A stretch of 64,000 nt of DNA from Microvirga sp. Lineage in GTDB: Bacteria > Pseudomonadota > Alphaproteobacteria > Rhizobiales > Beijerinckiaceae. The stretch is taken from positions 248,001-312,000 of the forward strand of contig NZ_JACXAB010000001.1 in the NCBI RefSeq assembly GCF_014699075.1, given 5' to 3'. A model generated the notes under the pieces. It was not told where the DNA came from, did no database searches, and was given only the letters and a program-made list of their open reading frames with translations. The stretch's first letter is position 1, and each line of letters begins with the position of its first letter. Position numbers and translations under genes: made by a program. Shown here piece by piece: positions 48,783-58,023 of the stretch.

Positions 48783-50588
48783 ATGACCGCTCGCACTTTC
48801 GACAATATCCGCAACTTCTCCATCGTGGCCCATATCGACCACGGCAAGTCCACGCTCGCCGACCGCCTGATCCAGACCACCGGGGCGCTGACTGCCCGCG
48901 AGATGACGGAGCAGGTGCTCGACAACATGGATATCGAGCGCGAGCGCGGCATCACCATCAAGGCGCAGACCGTGCGCCTGGAATACAAGGCGCAGGACGG
49001 CAAGACCTATATCCTGAACCTCATGGACACACCCGGCCACGTGGACTTCGCCTACGAGGTCTCGCGCTCGCTCGCCGCCTGCGAGGGCTCGCTCTTGGTG
49101 GTCGACGCCTCCCAGGGCGTGGAGGCGCAGACGCTCGCCAACGTCTACCAGGCCATCGACGCCAACCACGAGATCGTCCCGGTTCTCAACAAGATCGACC
49201 TGCCCGCCGCCGATCCGGACCGGATCAAGGAGCAGATCGAGGAGGTGATCGGCATCGACGCCTCGGACGCCGTGCCGATCTCGGCCAAGACCGGCCTCAA
49301 CATCGAGGGCGTGCTGGAGGCCATCGTCACCAAGCTGCCGCCACCGAAGGGCGACCCTGACGCGCCGCTGAAGGCTCTCCTGGTCGATTCCTGGTATGAC
49401 GCCTATCTCGGCGTGGTCGTGCTCGTGCGCATCATCGACGGGTCCATGAGGAAGGGCTCGACCATCAAGATGATGGGCACCAACGCTTCCTACAGCCTCG
49501 ACCGCGTCGGCGTGTTCAACCCGAAGATGACCGAGCTGGCGCAGCTCGGCCCCGGCGAGGTCGGCTTCTTCACCGCCTCGATCAAGGAAGTGGCCGATAC
49601 CCGTGTCGGCGATACCATCACGGACGAGCGCAAGCCCACGGCCCAGGCGCTTCCGGGCTTCAAGCCCGTGCAGCCGGTGGTGTTCTGCGGCCTCTTCCCG
49701 GTGGACGCCGCCGAGTTCGAGAACCTGCGCGCCGCCATGGGGAAACTCCGCCTCAATGACGCGAGCTTCTCCTACGAGATGGAAACCTCCGCAGCGCTCG
49801 GTTTCGGCTTCCGCTGCGGCTTCCTCGGGCTGCTGCACCTCGAGATCATCCAAGAGCGTCTGGAGCGCGAGTTCAACCTCGACCTCATCTCCACCGCGCC
49901 TTCCGTCGTCTATCACCTGAAGCTGCGCGACGGCTCCACCATCGAACTGCACAACCCGGCCGACATGCCGGACGTGATGAAGATCGAAACCATCGAGGAG
50001 CCGTGGATCCGCGCCACGATCCTCACGCCTGACGATTACCTCGGCTCCGTGCTCAAGCTGTGCCAGGAGCGGCGCGGCGTCCAGATCGACCTGAACTACG
50101 TCGGCAAGCGCGCCATGGTGGTCTATGACCTGCCGCTCAACGAGGTCGTGTTCGACTTCTACGACCGCCTGAAGTCGATCTCGAAGGGTTACGCCTCGTT
50201 CGACTACCATATCTCCGACTACCGCGAGGGCGACCTCGTGAAGATGTCGGTTCTGGTCAATGCCGAGCCTGTCGATGCGCTCTCCATGCTGGTCCACCGC
50301 GACCGCGCGGAAGGCCGCGGCCGCGCCATGTGCGAGAAGCTGAAGGAACTGATTCCGCCGCACATGTTCCAGATCCCGGTGCAGGCGGCGATCGGCGGCA
50401 AGATCATCGCCCGCGAGACCATCCGGGCGCTGCGCAAGGACGTGACCGCCAAATGCTACGGCGGCGACGCCTCGCGCAAGCGCAAGCTGCTCGACAAGCA
50501 GAAGGAAGGCAAGAAGCGGATGCGCCAGTTCGGTAAGGTCGATATCCCGCAGGAAGCTTTCATCGCCGCGCTGAAGATGGATACGTGA
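48783..50588 (+). CDS. lepA: Elongation factor 4 (LepA), ribosomal back-translocase GTPase
   Basis: 601 residues. GTP-binding motifs [22 protein letters not shown] and NKIDLP; switch [13 protein letters not shown]. Domains II-V as in EF-G without domain IV, and a LepA-specific C terminus with Lys/Arg runs ([27 protein letters not shown]). Membrane-associated or ribosome-bound. Followed by a strong terminator. Confidence 0.99.
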   Translation: MTARTFDNIRNFSIVAHIDHGKSTLADRLIQTTGALTAREMTEQVLDNMDIERERGITIKAQTVRLEYKAQDGKTYILNLMDTPGHVDFAYEVSRSLAACEGSLLVVDASQGVEAQTLANVYQAIDANHEIVPVLNKIDLPAADPDRIKEQIEEVIGIDASDAVPISAKTGLNIEGVLEAIVTKLPPPKGDPDAPLKALLVDSWYDAYLGVVVLVRIIDGSMRKGSTIKMMGTNASYSLDRVGVFNPKMTELAQLGPGEVGFFTASIKEVADTRVGDTITDERKPTAQALPGFKPVQPVVFCGLFPVDAAEFENLRAAMGKLRLNDASFSYEMETSAALGFGFRCGFLGLLHLEIIQERLEREFNLDLISTAPSVVYHLKLRDGSTIELHNPADMPDVMKIETIEEPWIRATILTPDDYLGSVLKLCQERRGVQIDLNYVGKRAMVVYDLPLNEVVFDFYDRLKSISKGYASFDYHISDYREGDLVKMSVLVNAEPVDALSMLVHRDRAEGRGRAMCEKLKELIPPHMFQIPVQAAIGGKIIARETIRALRKDVTAKCYGGDASRKRKLLDKQKEGKKRMRQFGKVDIPQEAFIAALKMDT

Positions 50589-50619
50589 GCCGCCCTCTGC
50601 CCCATCGTTGAAGCCAAAC

Positions 50620-50650
50620 AGGCCCAGCTCACTCGCAGCTGGGCCTTTTT
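50620..50650 (+). terminator. Rho-independent terminator after lepA
   Basis: Ten-bp perfect stem AGGCCCAGCT / AGCTGGGCCT, loop CACTCGC, followed by a T run and CTTTG. Confidence 0.93.
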
Positions 50651-50854
50651 CTTTGCGACGGCCCTGCATAATCGAACATTGGAACATCCCCTGCCCCGCA
50701 GAGTTCAACCCAGGCACGGGGCTTGGTCTCTCTACTGTTATTCGCCGAGGAGCGGGGTCACGCGACGCCGGGATTTGGCACGCCCAGTGGGGAGGCCCAG
50801 GCTCCCATGCGCCGCGTATCCAAGCCACAGGATCTCGCTTCACGAGGAGAGCCC

Positions 50855-52090
50855 ATGACTTCGTCCCTGCGGACCACATTGCCGACCCTCTTCGCCCTTC
50901 TTCTCGGCTATGCGCTCATGCAGGTCGGCAATACCCTGCAGGGCACGCTCCTCAGCGTGCGCGGGAGCATCGAGCAATTCACGCCCACCGAGATCGGCGC
51001 CGTCGCTGCGGCTTTCTGGGGTGGCATCGTCCTGGGCTCCCTCTGGGCCGGACGGGTGATCCATCAGGTGGGGCATACACGCGCGTTCTCGGCCCTTGCG
51101 GCGGTGGCTTCCTCGGCCGTGCTGCTGCATCTGCTCGTGATCAGCCCGGCCGTGTGGATCGCAGCAAGAGCCGTCACCGGCTTCTGCTTTGCGGGACTCT
51201 TCATCGTGGTGGAAAGCTGGCTCAATGCCTCCGTGACGGCGCAGACGCGCGGGCAGACCTTGAGCCTCTACAGCATGACGGGTCTGGTAGCCGGCATCGG
51301 CGGGCAGATGCTCCTGCCGGCGGGCGACCCGCATGGGTTCCGGCTGTTCTGCTTCGTGGCTATCCTCATCTCGCTCGCTCTCGTGCCAACCGCCCTGTCG
51401 CGGGCGAACGCCCCGGCCCATGCGGTGAGCGACACGAGGATCAACCTGATGCAACTCTACCGGCAATCGCCCTTCGGCGTGGTGGCGGCGGTTCTGTGCG
51501 GCATCACCACCAGCTCGTTCTTCGCGCTCGGCCCGCTTTGGGCGCAGGAGCGGGGCCTGGACACCACGGAAATCGCGCTCTTCATGACCTGCGGCACGCT
51601 CGGCGGGTTTCTCACAACGTGGCCGCTCGGGTGGCTTTCAGACCGCATGGACCGCCGCCACGTGATCATGGGAACGGCCGCCATGGCGGCCTCGATCCTG
51701 CTGGTGCTCATCCATTCCGTGCCGCTCACCGTGCCGGCCTGGCTGCTCTTCATCTATGTGGCGATCTTCGGCGGCAGCGTGATCCCCACCTACAGCATCG
51801 TCACGGCGCATGTGAACGACATGGTGAAGCCCGGCGAGTTCGTGGCTGCCGCCGGCGGCCTCCTGATCCTGCTGGGCTTCGGTGCCGCCATCGGGCCCGT
51901 CATTGCAGGTGCGGCCATGACCCCGTTCGGACGCCTGGGGCTCGTCTATGTCTTCGTCATCGCCCAACTGCTCATGGCGATCTGGGGCGCCTATCGCAGC
52001 ATCCAGCGCGCCGCACCGCCTACGGAGGCGAAGGAGAGTTTCGTGCCGGAGCCCACCGTTCCCGTGGGAACGCAGCTGGAGGCGCATTAG
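50855..52090 (+). CDS. MFS transporter, YcaD/MFS_1 type
   Basis: 411 residues, about twelve helices. Begins LPTLFALLLGYALMQVGNTLQGTLLSVRG; the inter-helix loop LAGRVIHQVGHTRAF-like motif is present as WAGRVIHQVGHTRAF; the second half has PLGWLSDRMDRRHVIM, the MFS motif A equivalent. ATG 50855 follows GAGGAGA. The substrate is unknown; the YcaD-like group is of uncertain function. Confidence 0.88.
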   Translation: MTSSLRTTLPTLFALLLGYALMQVGNTLQGTLLSVRGSIEQFTPTEIGAVAAAFWGGIVLGSLWAGRVIHQVGHTRAFSALAAVASSAVLLHLLVISPAVWIAARAVTGFCFAGLFIVVESWLNASVTAQTRGQTLSLYSMTGLVAGIGGQMLLPAGDPHGFRLFCFVAILISLALVPTALSRANAPAHAVSDTRINLMQLYRQSPFGVVAAVLCGITTSSFFALGPLWAQERGLDTTEIALFMTCGTLGGFLTTWPLGWLSDRMDRRHVIMGTAAMAASILLVLIHSVPLTVPAWLLFIYVAIFGGSVIPTYSIVTAHVNDMVKPGEFVAAAGGLLILLGFGAAIGPVIAGAAMTPFGRLGLVYVFVIAQLLMAIWGAYRSIQRAAPPTEAKESFVPEPTVPVGTQLEAH

Positions 52091-52107
52091 CGCCTCCAGT
52101 TCGCGAC

Positions 52108-52887
52108 TTACACCAGAAGCGACTGCGCGCCGTCGATCCAGACCGGCGTGCCGGTGATGTGGCGGGCGCGATCAGACGCAAGGAAGAGCACGAGATCCGC
52201 CACCTCCTCGCTGGTGCCTGGCTCCTCGCCGGTAAGCGGGATCGGGCCGGCAGGGTATTCGGCGGGAACCTCCGCCTCTTCGGTGTTGCGCTTGTCGGTG
52301 TTCTCCGCGATCTGCGTGCCGATCCTGCCCGGGCAGACCACGTTCACCCGGATCTTGTGCTTGGCGAGTTCCACCGCCAGCATCTGGGCCATCGCCACCT
52401 GGGCGGCCTTGGTGGCGGAATAGGCCGTGGCGCCCGCGCTCGTGAAGGTGCGCGTGCCGTTGATGGAGGCGGTGATGACGATCGAGCCGCCCGCTGTCTT
52501 CAGGTGCGGCACCGCATAGTGGATGGTCAGGTAGGTGCCGCGCAGGTTCGTGTTGATGGTGCGATCCCACTCCGCCGGCTGCAATTCGTCGATCGGCGCC
52601 CAGACGCCATTGATGCCCGCATTGGCGAAGACGATGTCGAGGCGTCCGTAGGCCTGGACGAGATCGGCCACGGCCTTCTGCATCTCGGCCTCGCTCGCTA
52701 CGTCGGCGACGAGCGGAATGGCCTTGCCTCCGGCCTGCTCGATCTCCTGCGCGACTTTACGGATCTCGTCTTCCGTATGGCTGAGCACGCCGACCATGGC
52801 GCCTTCACGCGCAAAGCGCAGAGCCGCCGCCTTGCCGATGCCGGATCCTGCGCCCGTGACGAGCGCGACCTTGCCTTGAAGTTCCAT
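52108..52887 (-). CDS. Short-chain dehydrogenase/reductase
   Basis: 259 residues. Classical SDR: TGAGSGIG nucleotide motif (11-18), VFANAGI, catalytic Ser in ITASING, Tyr-x3-Lys in TAYSATKAA, and VNVVCPGRIGT. ATG 52887 has GGAGGAAC nearby; a longer in-frame start is not needed. Convergent with the MFS gene by 17 bases. The substrate is unknown; glucose/3-oxoacyl-like members are common. Confidence 0.92.
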   Translation of the reverse strand: MELQGKVALVTGAGSGIGKAAALRFAREGAMVGVLSHTEDEIRKVAQEIEQAGGKAIPLVADVASEAEMQKAVADLVQAYGRLDIVFANAGINGVWAPIDELQPAEWDRTINTNLRGTYLTIHYAVPHLKTAGGSIVITASINGTRTFTSAGATAYSATKAAQVAMAQMLAVELAKHKIRVNVVCPGRIGTQIAENTDKRNTEEAEVPAEYPAGPIPLTGEEPGTSEEVADLVLFLASDRARHITGTPVWIDGAQSLLV

Positions 52888-52954
52888 GTGCCGTTCCTCC
52901 GGTGATGGGATCGTCTGTTCCTGAACCGGAGGAGCGCCAGCTTGTTCCAGCCTT

Positions 52955-53380
52955 TCAGGCGATGCCGACGCGCCGCCCCGCGGCATCGACCACCGGCTGG
53001 CCGTCCTCCTTGACGAACTCGCCCTGCTGCGGCGGCAGGATGTCGAGCACCGTTTCCGAGGGACGGCAGAGCCTGACGCCGAGCGGCGTGACCACGATGG
53101 GCCTGTTGATCAGGACCGGGTGCTCCATCATGGCGTCGAGCAAGTGATCGTCGGTGAGGGAGGGATCGTCGAGACCGAGGTCCTGGAACGGCGTTCCCTT
53201 CTCGCGGATCACGTCGCGAACGCTCACACCCATGCGGTCGATGAGCTGGCGCAGGAGCAGGCGCGTGGGCGGGCACTTCAGGTACTCGACGATGTGCGGC
53301 TCGATCCCCGCATTGCGGATCATCGCAAGCGTGTTGCGGGAGGTGCCGCATTGGGGATTGTGGTAGATGATCACGTCCAT
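52955..53380 (-). CDS. arsC: Arsenate reductase, glutaredoxin-type (ArsC)
   Basis: 141 residues. VIIYHNPQCGTSRNTLAMI has the catalytic Cys11 in the CGTSR pocket, and the arginine triad of the family follows (LLLRQLID; LINRPIVVTPLGVRLCRPSE). Long C-terminal tail of the ArsC1 type. ATG 53380 is the family start. No other ars gene is adjacent, and close relatives (YffB/Spx-like) have other roles, so the substrate is likely but not proven. Confidence 0.85.
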   Translation of the reverse strand: MDVIIYHNPQCGTSRNTLAMIRNAGIEPHIVEYLKCPPTRLLLRQLIDRMGVSVRDVIREKGTPFQDLGLDDPSLTDDHLLDAMMEHPVLINRPIVVTPLGVRLCRPSETVLDILPPQQGEFVKEDGQPVVDAAGRRVGIA

Positions 53381-53472
53381 GGCCAAACCCTGTCGTCGCG
53401 CATTCCCGCTTCTGCGGGCCGTGCTCAATGGCTAGAGGTGAATCATGAACCCATCAAGCGTCAAGGCGTGCT

Positions 53473-54096
53473 TCAGCCCTGGCAGGCTGCCCTGCCCTGC
53501 ACCTGCAATCGCGTGAGAAGGCGCTGCGCGAGCGCGTCATGGGCCGCCTGGCTTTCGACGCCACTTAAGGAGAGTTCGAGCACCCATTCGCCCGAGAGCG
53601 GCACGATCAGCGTTTCGACCGTCATGCTCTGCGAGGCGCTCGGCAGGTTGGCGTCGATCCAGGTTGCGGACCAGCGTGCCGCCTTCCCGTGAGCGGACAG
53701 GGAGACCGATTGCGCCGGACGTCCGAGAAGCTCCTCGTAGTCCTTCTGCAGGAAGGCCGCGTCGCGGCTCGCGAGATCGGGCTGCGGCATGTCGCGAAGC
53801 TCGCCGGCGGAGCGAAGGCCGATGCCGATCTCGACGTCGGAGCGGGCAGCCTTCAGCCCCTGAGCGGTCGAGCGCCATTCCTCCGGGAGCGAGAAGGAGA
53901 AGCAGAGGCCGGACGGGACGGCACCCTTCACAGAAGTCTGGCGGATCATGGGATCGAAGCTCACCTGCACAGGCTCGCTGCTCATCGGTTGGTCGAGTGG
54001 CCCGTTCGCAGACTGCACGCTGGAAGCGGCAGAGAGTAGCAGAACCAGGGTTGCGGCTTGGAATGCCCCTGCTCGCCAGGATTTGACGCTACGCAC
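53473..54096 (-). CDS. Exported hypothetical protein
   Basis: 207 residues. Signal peptide AGAFQAATLVLLLSAASSVQSA. The mature part has FSFSLPEEWRSTAQGLKAARSDVEIGIGL, no metal or catalytic motif I recognise. GTG 54096 is chosen over TTG 54117 because GGAGG lies six bases before GTG. Function unknown; divergent from the lytic transglycosylase gene. Confidence 0.7.
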   Translation of the reverse strand: MRSVKSWRAGAFQAATLVLLLSAASSVQSANGPLDQPMSSEPVQVSFDPMIRQTSVKGAVPSGLCFSFSLPEEWRSTAQGLKAARSDVEIGIGLRSAGELRDMPQPDLASRDAAFLQKDYEELLGRPAQSVSLSAHGKAARWSATWIDANLPSASQSMTVETLIVPLSGEWVLELSLSGVESQAAHDALAQRLLTRLQVQGRAACQG

Positions 54097-54236
54097 TCGA
54101 TCCTCCCACTGGGACAACCCCTCATCTTCATGGCAACGCGCGGGAACTGCTCCGGTTGCCTCAAGGGCCGTGATCTTGAGTTACAGGAGATTGGCCCTAC
54201 CTCGCTCAGGAACGATCATGAACCTGGAGAGACTTC

Positions 54237-55070
54237 ATGCAGGCCTTCATACGCGCCTCGCTCATCGCCGCCACCCTGCTCGCGGCAGGCCAAGCGACCG
54301 CTGCCACCTGCCGGGATCCCGCCGGTTTCGAGAAGTGGCTCGACGACATTGGGCAGGAAGCCGTGGCGCAGGGCATCTCGGCCCAGGCCGTCCGGCAGGG
54401 CCTGTCCGGCGTCACGTTTGATCAGAGTGTGATCAAGAGGGATCGCGGTCAGGGCGTGTTCAAGCAGAGCTTCGAGCAGTTCGCCGGCCGCATGGTTTCT
54501 GCCGGACGCCTCAAGGGCGGTGCCAACATGCTGCAGCGGCATGCGGGCACTCTCCAGCGCATCGAGCAGCGCTTCGGCGTGCCGGGACCGGTGCTGGTGG
54601 CGATCTGGGGGCTGGAGACCGATTTCGGTGCCGTGCGCGGCAACCTGCCGGTCATCCGCTCGGTTGCAACGCTGGCCTACGATTGCCGTCGATCCGACTT
54701 CTTCAAGGCTCACCTGTTCGACGCTCTCAGGATCGTCGATAAAGGCGACCTGTCTCCGGCCGAGATGCGCGGAGCCTGGGCGGGCGAGATGGGGCAGACG
54801 CAGTTCATGCCGTCGTCCTACGTCAAGTACGCCGTCGATTTCGACGGCGACGGACGCGCCGATCTCCTGCGCAGCCCGGCGGACGTGCTCGCCTCCACGG
54901 CCAATTATCTGCGCGGTCATGGCTGGGTGAAAGGCGCGGATTGGGAGCCAGGCTCCCCGAACTTCGAAGCGATCCGCGCCTGGAACAAGTCGCAGGTCTA
55001 TTCGAAGACTATCGCCTTCTATGCAAAGAAGCTCGCGGGCGAAGATACATCGGCTTTCGCGAGCCAGTGA
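54237..55070 (+). CDS. Lytic murein transglycosylase (MltB-like, SLT_2)
   Basis: 277 residues. Signal peptide (SLIAATLLAAGQATA). The SLT_2 domain has VPGPVLVAIWGLETDFGAVRGNLPVIRSVATLAYDCRR with the catalytic Glu in the ETDFG motif, then GEMGQTQFMPSSYVKYAVDFDGDGRADL and ADVLASTANYL. It lacks the C-terminal peptidoglycan-binding domain of longer MltB proteins and lacks a lipobox, so it is probably soluble in the periplasm. Confidence 0.92.
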   Translation: MQAFIRASLIAATLLAAGQATAATCRDPAGFEKWLDDIGQEAVAQGISAQAVRQGLSGVTFDQSVIKRDRGQGVFKQSFEQFAGRMVSAGRLKGGANMLQRHAGTLQRIEQRFGVPGPVLVAIWGLETDFGAVRGNLPVIRSVATLAYDCRRSDFFKAHLFDALRIVDKGDLSPAEMRGAWAGEMGQTQFMPSSYVKYAVDFDGDGRADLLRSPADVLASTANYLRGHGWVKGADWEPGSPNFEAIRAWNKSQVYSKTIAFYAKKLAGEDTSAFASQ

Positions 55071-55077
55071 CATTCGG

Positions 55078-55106
55078 AAAAGGGCGGGCTCCAAGCCCGC
55101 CCTTTT
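55078..55106. terminator. Bidirectional terminator between the transglycosylase and DUF1328 genes
   Basis: Thirteen-base arms AAAAGGGCGGGCT / AGCCCGCCCTTTT with a CCA loop. The A and T ends give a U tract in each direction, suiting the convergent genes. Confidence 0.9.
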
Positions 55107-55162
55107 CCTGCGATTGATCAGCCTTGAGCGCGGATCCGGCCCAGCGAGCGGGTTAAAGCATC

Positions 55163-55336
55163 CTAGAAGAACAGTTCGCCCGCGCCCCAGGCGAGCAGGA
55201 TGAAGATCACGAAGATCAGCAGGAAGATGCCGAACAACACCTTGGCGATGCTGCGCGCCCCCGAGGCGATTCCCGTGAAGCCCAGGGCGCCGGCCACGAG
55301 GGATACGACGAGAAAGATCAGAGCCCATTTGAGCAT
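55163..55336 (-). CDS. DUF1328 (UPF0391) small membrane protein
   Basis: 57 residues, two membrane helices: [20 protein letters not shown] then a loop [15 protein letters not shown] then [20 protein letters not shown]. Exact UPF0391 pattern, including the [17 protein letters not shown] start. Known as a stress-associated membrane family. Upstream on the minus strand GGAAC (55400-55396) is followed after 16 bases by GCTT, an imperfect EcfG match. Function unknown. Confidence 0.88.
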   Translation of the reverse strand: MLKWALIFLVVSLVAGALGFTGIASGARSIAKVLFGIFLLIFVIFILLAWGAGELFF

Positions 55337-55430
55337 GTCGGCAACTCCTGCAGCTTACTGTCCAGCTTCTACCATAAGCGTTCAAGCCTGATCGGGTTCC
55401 CGATAGCACTGGGACGCCGGACATCGCCTT

Positions 55431-56522
55431 TCAGACCACAACGGTGACCTTCTCGGCGGCCCGGGTCAGGGCCGTGTAGAGCCAGCGGCTGCGATGCTCG
55501 CGAAAGGCAAAGGACTCGTCGAAGAGCACAAGGTCGTCCCATTGCGAGCCTTGGGCCTTATGCACGGTCAGCGCGTAGCCGTAGGTGAACTCGTCCGATT
55601 CCTTGCGCAGGACGAACGGCACCTCCTCCTCCGTGCCCTCGAAGAAAGCCTTGTGCACGGCCACTTCCACCGAGCGGCGGCGGGCATCGTCGTCGGGCAG
55701 CACGTCCATGCGAATGAAGTCGTTGCGGATGCCGCGCAGGGCCTGGATGCTCCAGGTGCCGCCATTGAGCAGGCCCTTGGTCTTGTCGTTGCGCAGGCAC
55801 ACGAGCTTCTCGCCAGCCGCCGGCATCGGGTCCCGGTAGCCGTTCAACTCGCGCAGGCGGGTGTTGTAGAGGCGCCGCGTCTTGTTGAGACCGACCAGCA
55901 CCTGATCGGCTGCCATGACGGCGGCGGCATCAATCTCGCGACGGCGGATGATGCGGCTCTCGCCATAGATGCCCGGCTCGAGACGCCCGCCTTCACGGAT
56001 CTGCATCGAGAGATGAATGATCGGATTGTCCTTGGCCTGGCGATGCACCTCCGTGAGCATCACGTCGGGCTCGCCTTCCGTGAAGAAGCCGCCCCCTTTG
56101 ACGGGAGGCAGCTGCGCCGGGTCGCCGAGCACAAGGACCGGCTGACCGAAGGACAGGAGATCGCGTCCCAGTTCCTCGTCCACCATGGAGCATTCATCGA
56201 TGATGATGAGATCGGCCTTGGAGGCCGGGCTCTGGCGGTTGATGACGAATTGCGGGCCGTTCTCGTCCGACTCTCGCGACTTGTAGATCATCGAGTGGAT
56301 CGTGGAGGCATCCGTGCAGCCCTTCGTGCGCAGCACGAGCGCCGCCTTGCCCGTATAGGCGCCGAAGGCCACCTCGCCGTCCACATGCTCGGCGATATGC
56401 TTGGCGAGCGTGGTCTTGCCGGTGCCGGCATAGCCGAAGAGGCGAAACACCGGGCGATCGCCGCGGCGCAGCCACTCGGCGACGGCTTTCAGGGCGGCGT
56501 CCTGTTGCGGCGACCAGGTCAT
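55431..56522 (-). CDS. RecD-like ATP-dependent DNA helicase (AAA_30 / UvrD_C_2)
   Basis: 363 residues. Walker A GYAGTGKTTLAKH, IIDECSMVD (Walker B), LGDPAQLPPV and the C-terminal TVHKAQGSQWDDLVLFDE with YTALTRA, the UvrD_C_2 motif VI. Short form, lacking the N-terminal RecD domain, resembling phage Dda-like 5'-3' helicases. ATG 56522 overlaps the stop of the EamA gene by four bases. A role in replication restart or recombination is inferred. Confidence 0.9.
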   Translation of the reverse strand: MTWSPQQDAALKAVAEWLRRGDRPVFRLFGYAGTGKTTLAKHIAEHVDGEVAFGAYTGKAALVLRTKGCTDASTIHSMIYKSRESDENGPQFVINRQSPASKADLIIIDECSMVDEELGRDLLSFGQPVLVLGDPAQLPPVKGGGFFTEGEPDVMLTEVHRQAKDNPIIHLSMQIREGGRLEPGIYGESRIIRRREIDAAAVMAADQVLVGLNKTRRLYNTRLRELNGYRDPMPAAGEKLVCLRNDKTKGLLNGGTWSIQALRGIRNDFIRMDVLPDDDARRRSVEVAVHKAFFEGTEEEVPFVLRKESDEFTYGYALTVHKAQGSQWDDLVLFDESFAFREHRSRWLYTALTRAAEKVTVVV

Positions 56523-57451
56523 ACGGTTCGTGCCTCGCGGTGAAGAGAATAGAGGAGGCCGACAATGATGCAGAAGCTTCCCAGGAAGACAAAGGGATCG
56601 AGCGGCTCGCCATAGAATTGCCAGCCGACGAAGGCGATCAGCGGGATGCGCATGAAGTCCAGGGGCACGACCATCGTGGCATCGCCCTGACGATAGGCGT
56701 TGGTCAGGCAGTAATGGGCGAGCAGGCCGCCAAGAGAGATGCCGATCAGGGGCAACACGTGGGACGACTGCACCTCCAACCAGAAGGCCCGGCGCACGCC
56801 CGCGAGGTTCATGGGCAGTTGCAGGAGGTTCATGAAGAACAGGATCGAGAAGGTGCTCTCGGTCATCGTGAGACGCTTGGTCATGATGGCCACGAGCGCG
56901 AAGCTGAAAGCCACTCCGAGCATCAGGAAACTGGCCGGCTGCAAGGTTTCCAGGCCGGGCCGCAGGATCACGAGAATGCCGATGAATCCAAGGATGACAG
57001 CCACCAATCGGCCTCGTGTCATCGTCTCTTTCAGCAGCGGAATCGCCAGCAGCGCCACCCAGGCCGGCGTGGTGAACTCGAGCGCGAAGACGGTTGCTAA
57101 CGGCAGAAGCGTGAGGCCGAAAGCCCATCCGTCCGTGCCGGCGAAATGCAGGACGTTGCGCGTGAGATGCAGGCCGAAGCGCCGCGGCTTCAAGCCGGGT
57201 CTGAGCTCCGGCCTGACGAGGGTAAGGGCGAGCAGGATCAGGACGCCGGCACCGTTGCGCACCGCCAGCATCTCGAAGATCGAGAAGGCAGGCGCGAGCG
57301 CGCGCACGGCGATGGCGGTTGCCGAGAAGGCGAGGAGCGCGCCGCTCATCCAGAGGACGACGGCAAGGATGCTGCGTTGGGGCACGATGGACCGGACGAT
57401 GTGAATGTCCCTTCCGCTTACCCCGCCGCTTCCCTCGCGTGAAGCCTTCAT
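56519..57451 (-). CDS. EamA/DMT-family transporter
   Basis: About 310 residues, ten membrane helices in two EamA repeats: an N-terminal one from SILAVVLWMSGALLAFS and a C-terminal one from ASFLMLGVAFSFALVAIMTKRL to DPFVFLGSFCIIVGLLYSL. ATG 57451 is preferred because GGAGG lies nine bases before it; ATG 57484 is also possible. Overlaps the helicase start. The substrate is unknown. Confidence 0.87.
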   Translation of the reverse strand: MKASREGSGGVSGRDIHIVRSIVPQRSILAVVLWMSGALLAFSATAIAVRALAPAFSIFEMLAVRNGAGVLILLALTLVRPELRPGLKPRRFGLHLTRNVLHFAGTDGWAFGLTLLPLATVFALEFTTPAWVALLAIPLLKETMTRGRLVAVILGFIGILVILRPGLETLQPASFLMLGVAFSFALVAIMTKRLTMTESTFSILFFMNLLQLPMNLAGVRRAFWLEVQSSHVLPLIGISLGGLLAHYCLTNAYRQGDATMVVPLDFMRIPLIAFVGWQFYGEPLDPFVFLGSFCIIVGLLYSLHREARTV

Positions 57452-57484
57452 CGACACCAGACCTCCAGCGACCAAGGCGCGCAT

Positions 57485-58023
57485 GATTGATCGCCTTCAA
57501 GTCGGCAGACAACACCCCGCACGATGAGTCATCGAACATGATTCTCGGCTCGAACCGTCGCTTTCATGCCGAACGTCATGCCGAAGAGACGATTTTTTTC
57601 GCGCGGTGTCGGAGCGCGGCATCGGACTCGTGAAAGGCCCTGATCTTCCCTCTCCAAGTGAGGAGGATTGCACCGCGATGTTGAACGTTCTTGAAGATGT
57701 TCGAATACTCGCGCGCTGGAGAAGATCAACTTTTGACATCATATAAGCATCTGACAGTAAATGATTTTTTCGACAGTATGCGACGGCCTTCCAAGTTGAT
57801 CGACCATGCCGCGTCCTCTCTGCAAGCGACTCTAACTCACTCATCCTGCACCCGATATTGAGTCTTGCATCGGCAAGTGAAGAGAGCAGCGTCGAGCAAC
57901 ATATCCACAGAAAAAGTGCGCGTTCTACTGTCTACACTTTCCGTTATTCGGAACCCCCTTGGTATAACGACGTTGCCTTGCAAGCGTGACGGTTGCACGC
58001 GAAGGCCCTTGAAGGAGGCGGCA
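57485..58023. other. AT-richer 539-bp region upstream of the histone-like gene
   Basis: No ORF here looks real. It holds two poly-T stretches (near 57594 and 57765), TTGACA at 57733 without a matching -10, and the EcfG-type promoter 57950-57974. A small RNA could be hidden here, but I see no terminator hairpin that would define one. Confidence 0.5.
57950..57974 (+). promoter_or_regulatory. EcfG-type general-stress promoter for the histone-like gene
   Basis: GGAAC (57950-57954), 16 bases, CGTT (57971-57974). The histone-like ATG is 50 bases after the -10. One of three such sites within 1.5 kb. Confidence 0.7.

Noticed and set aside
50681-50704. GGAAC-N16-AGTT before the MFS gene as an EcfG promoter
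   Set aside because: The -10 has a mismatch at its first base and lies about 150 bp from the start, in the region after the lepA terminator; no support from neighbours.
48777-50879. 700-residue minus-strand frame over lepA
   Set aside because: Antisense shadow; lepA is full length and conserved on the plus strand.
50608-52905. 765-residue plus-strand frame across the MFS and SDR genes
   Set aside because: Runs out of frame through the MFS gene and antisense to the SDR; no conserved motif.
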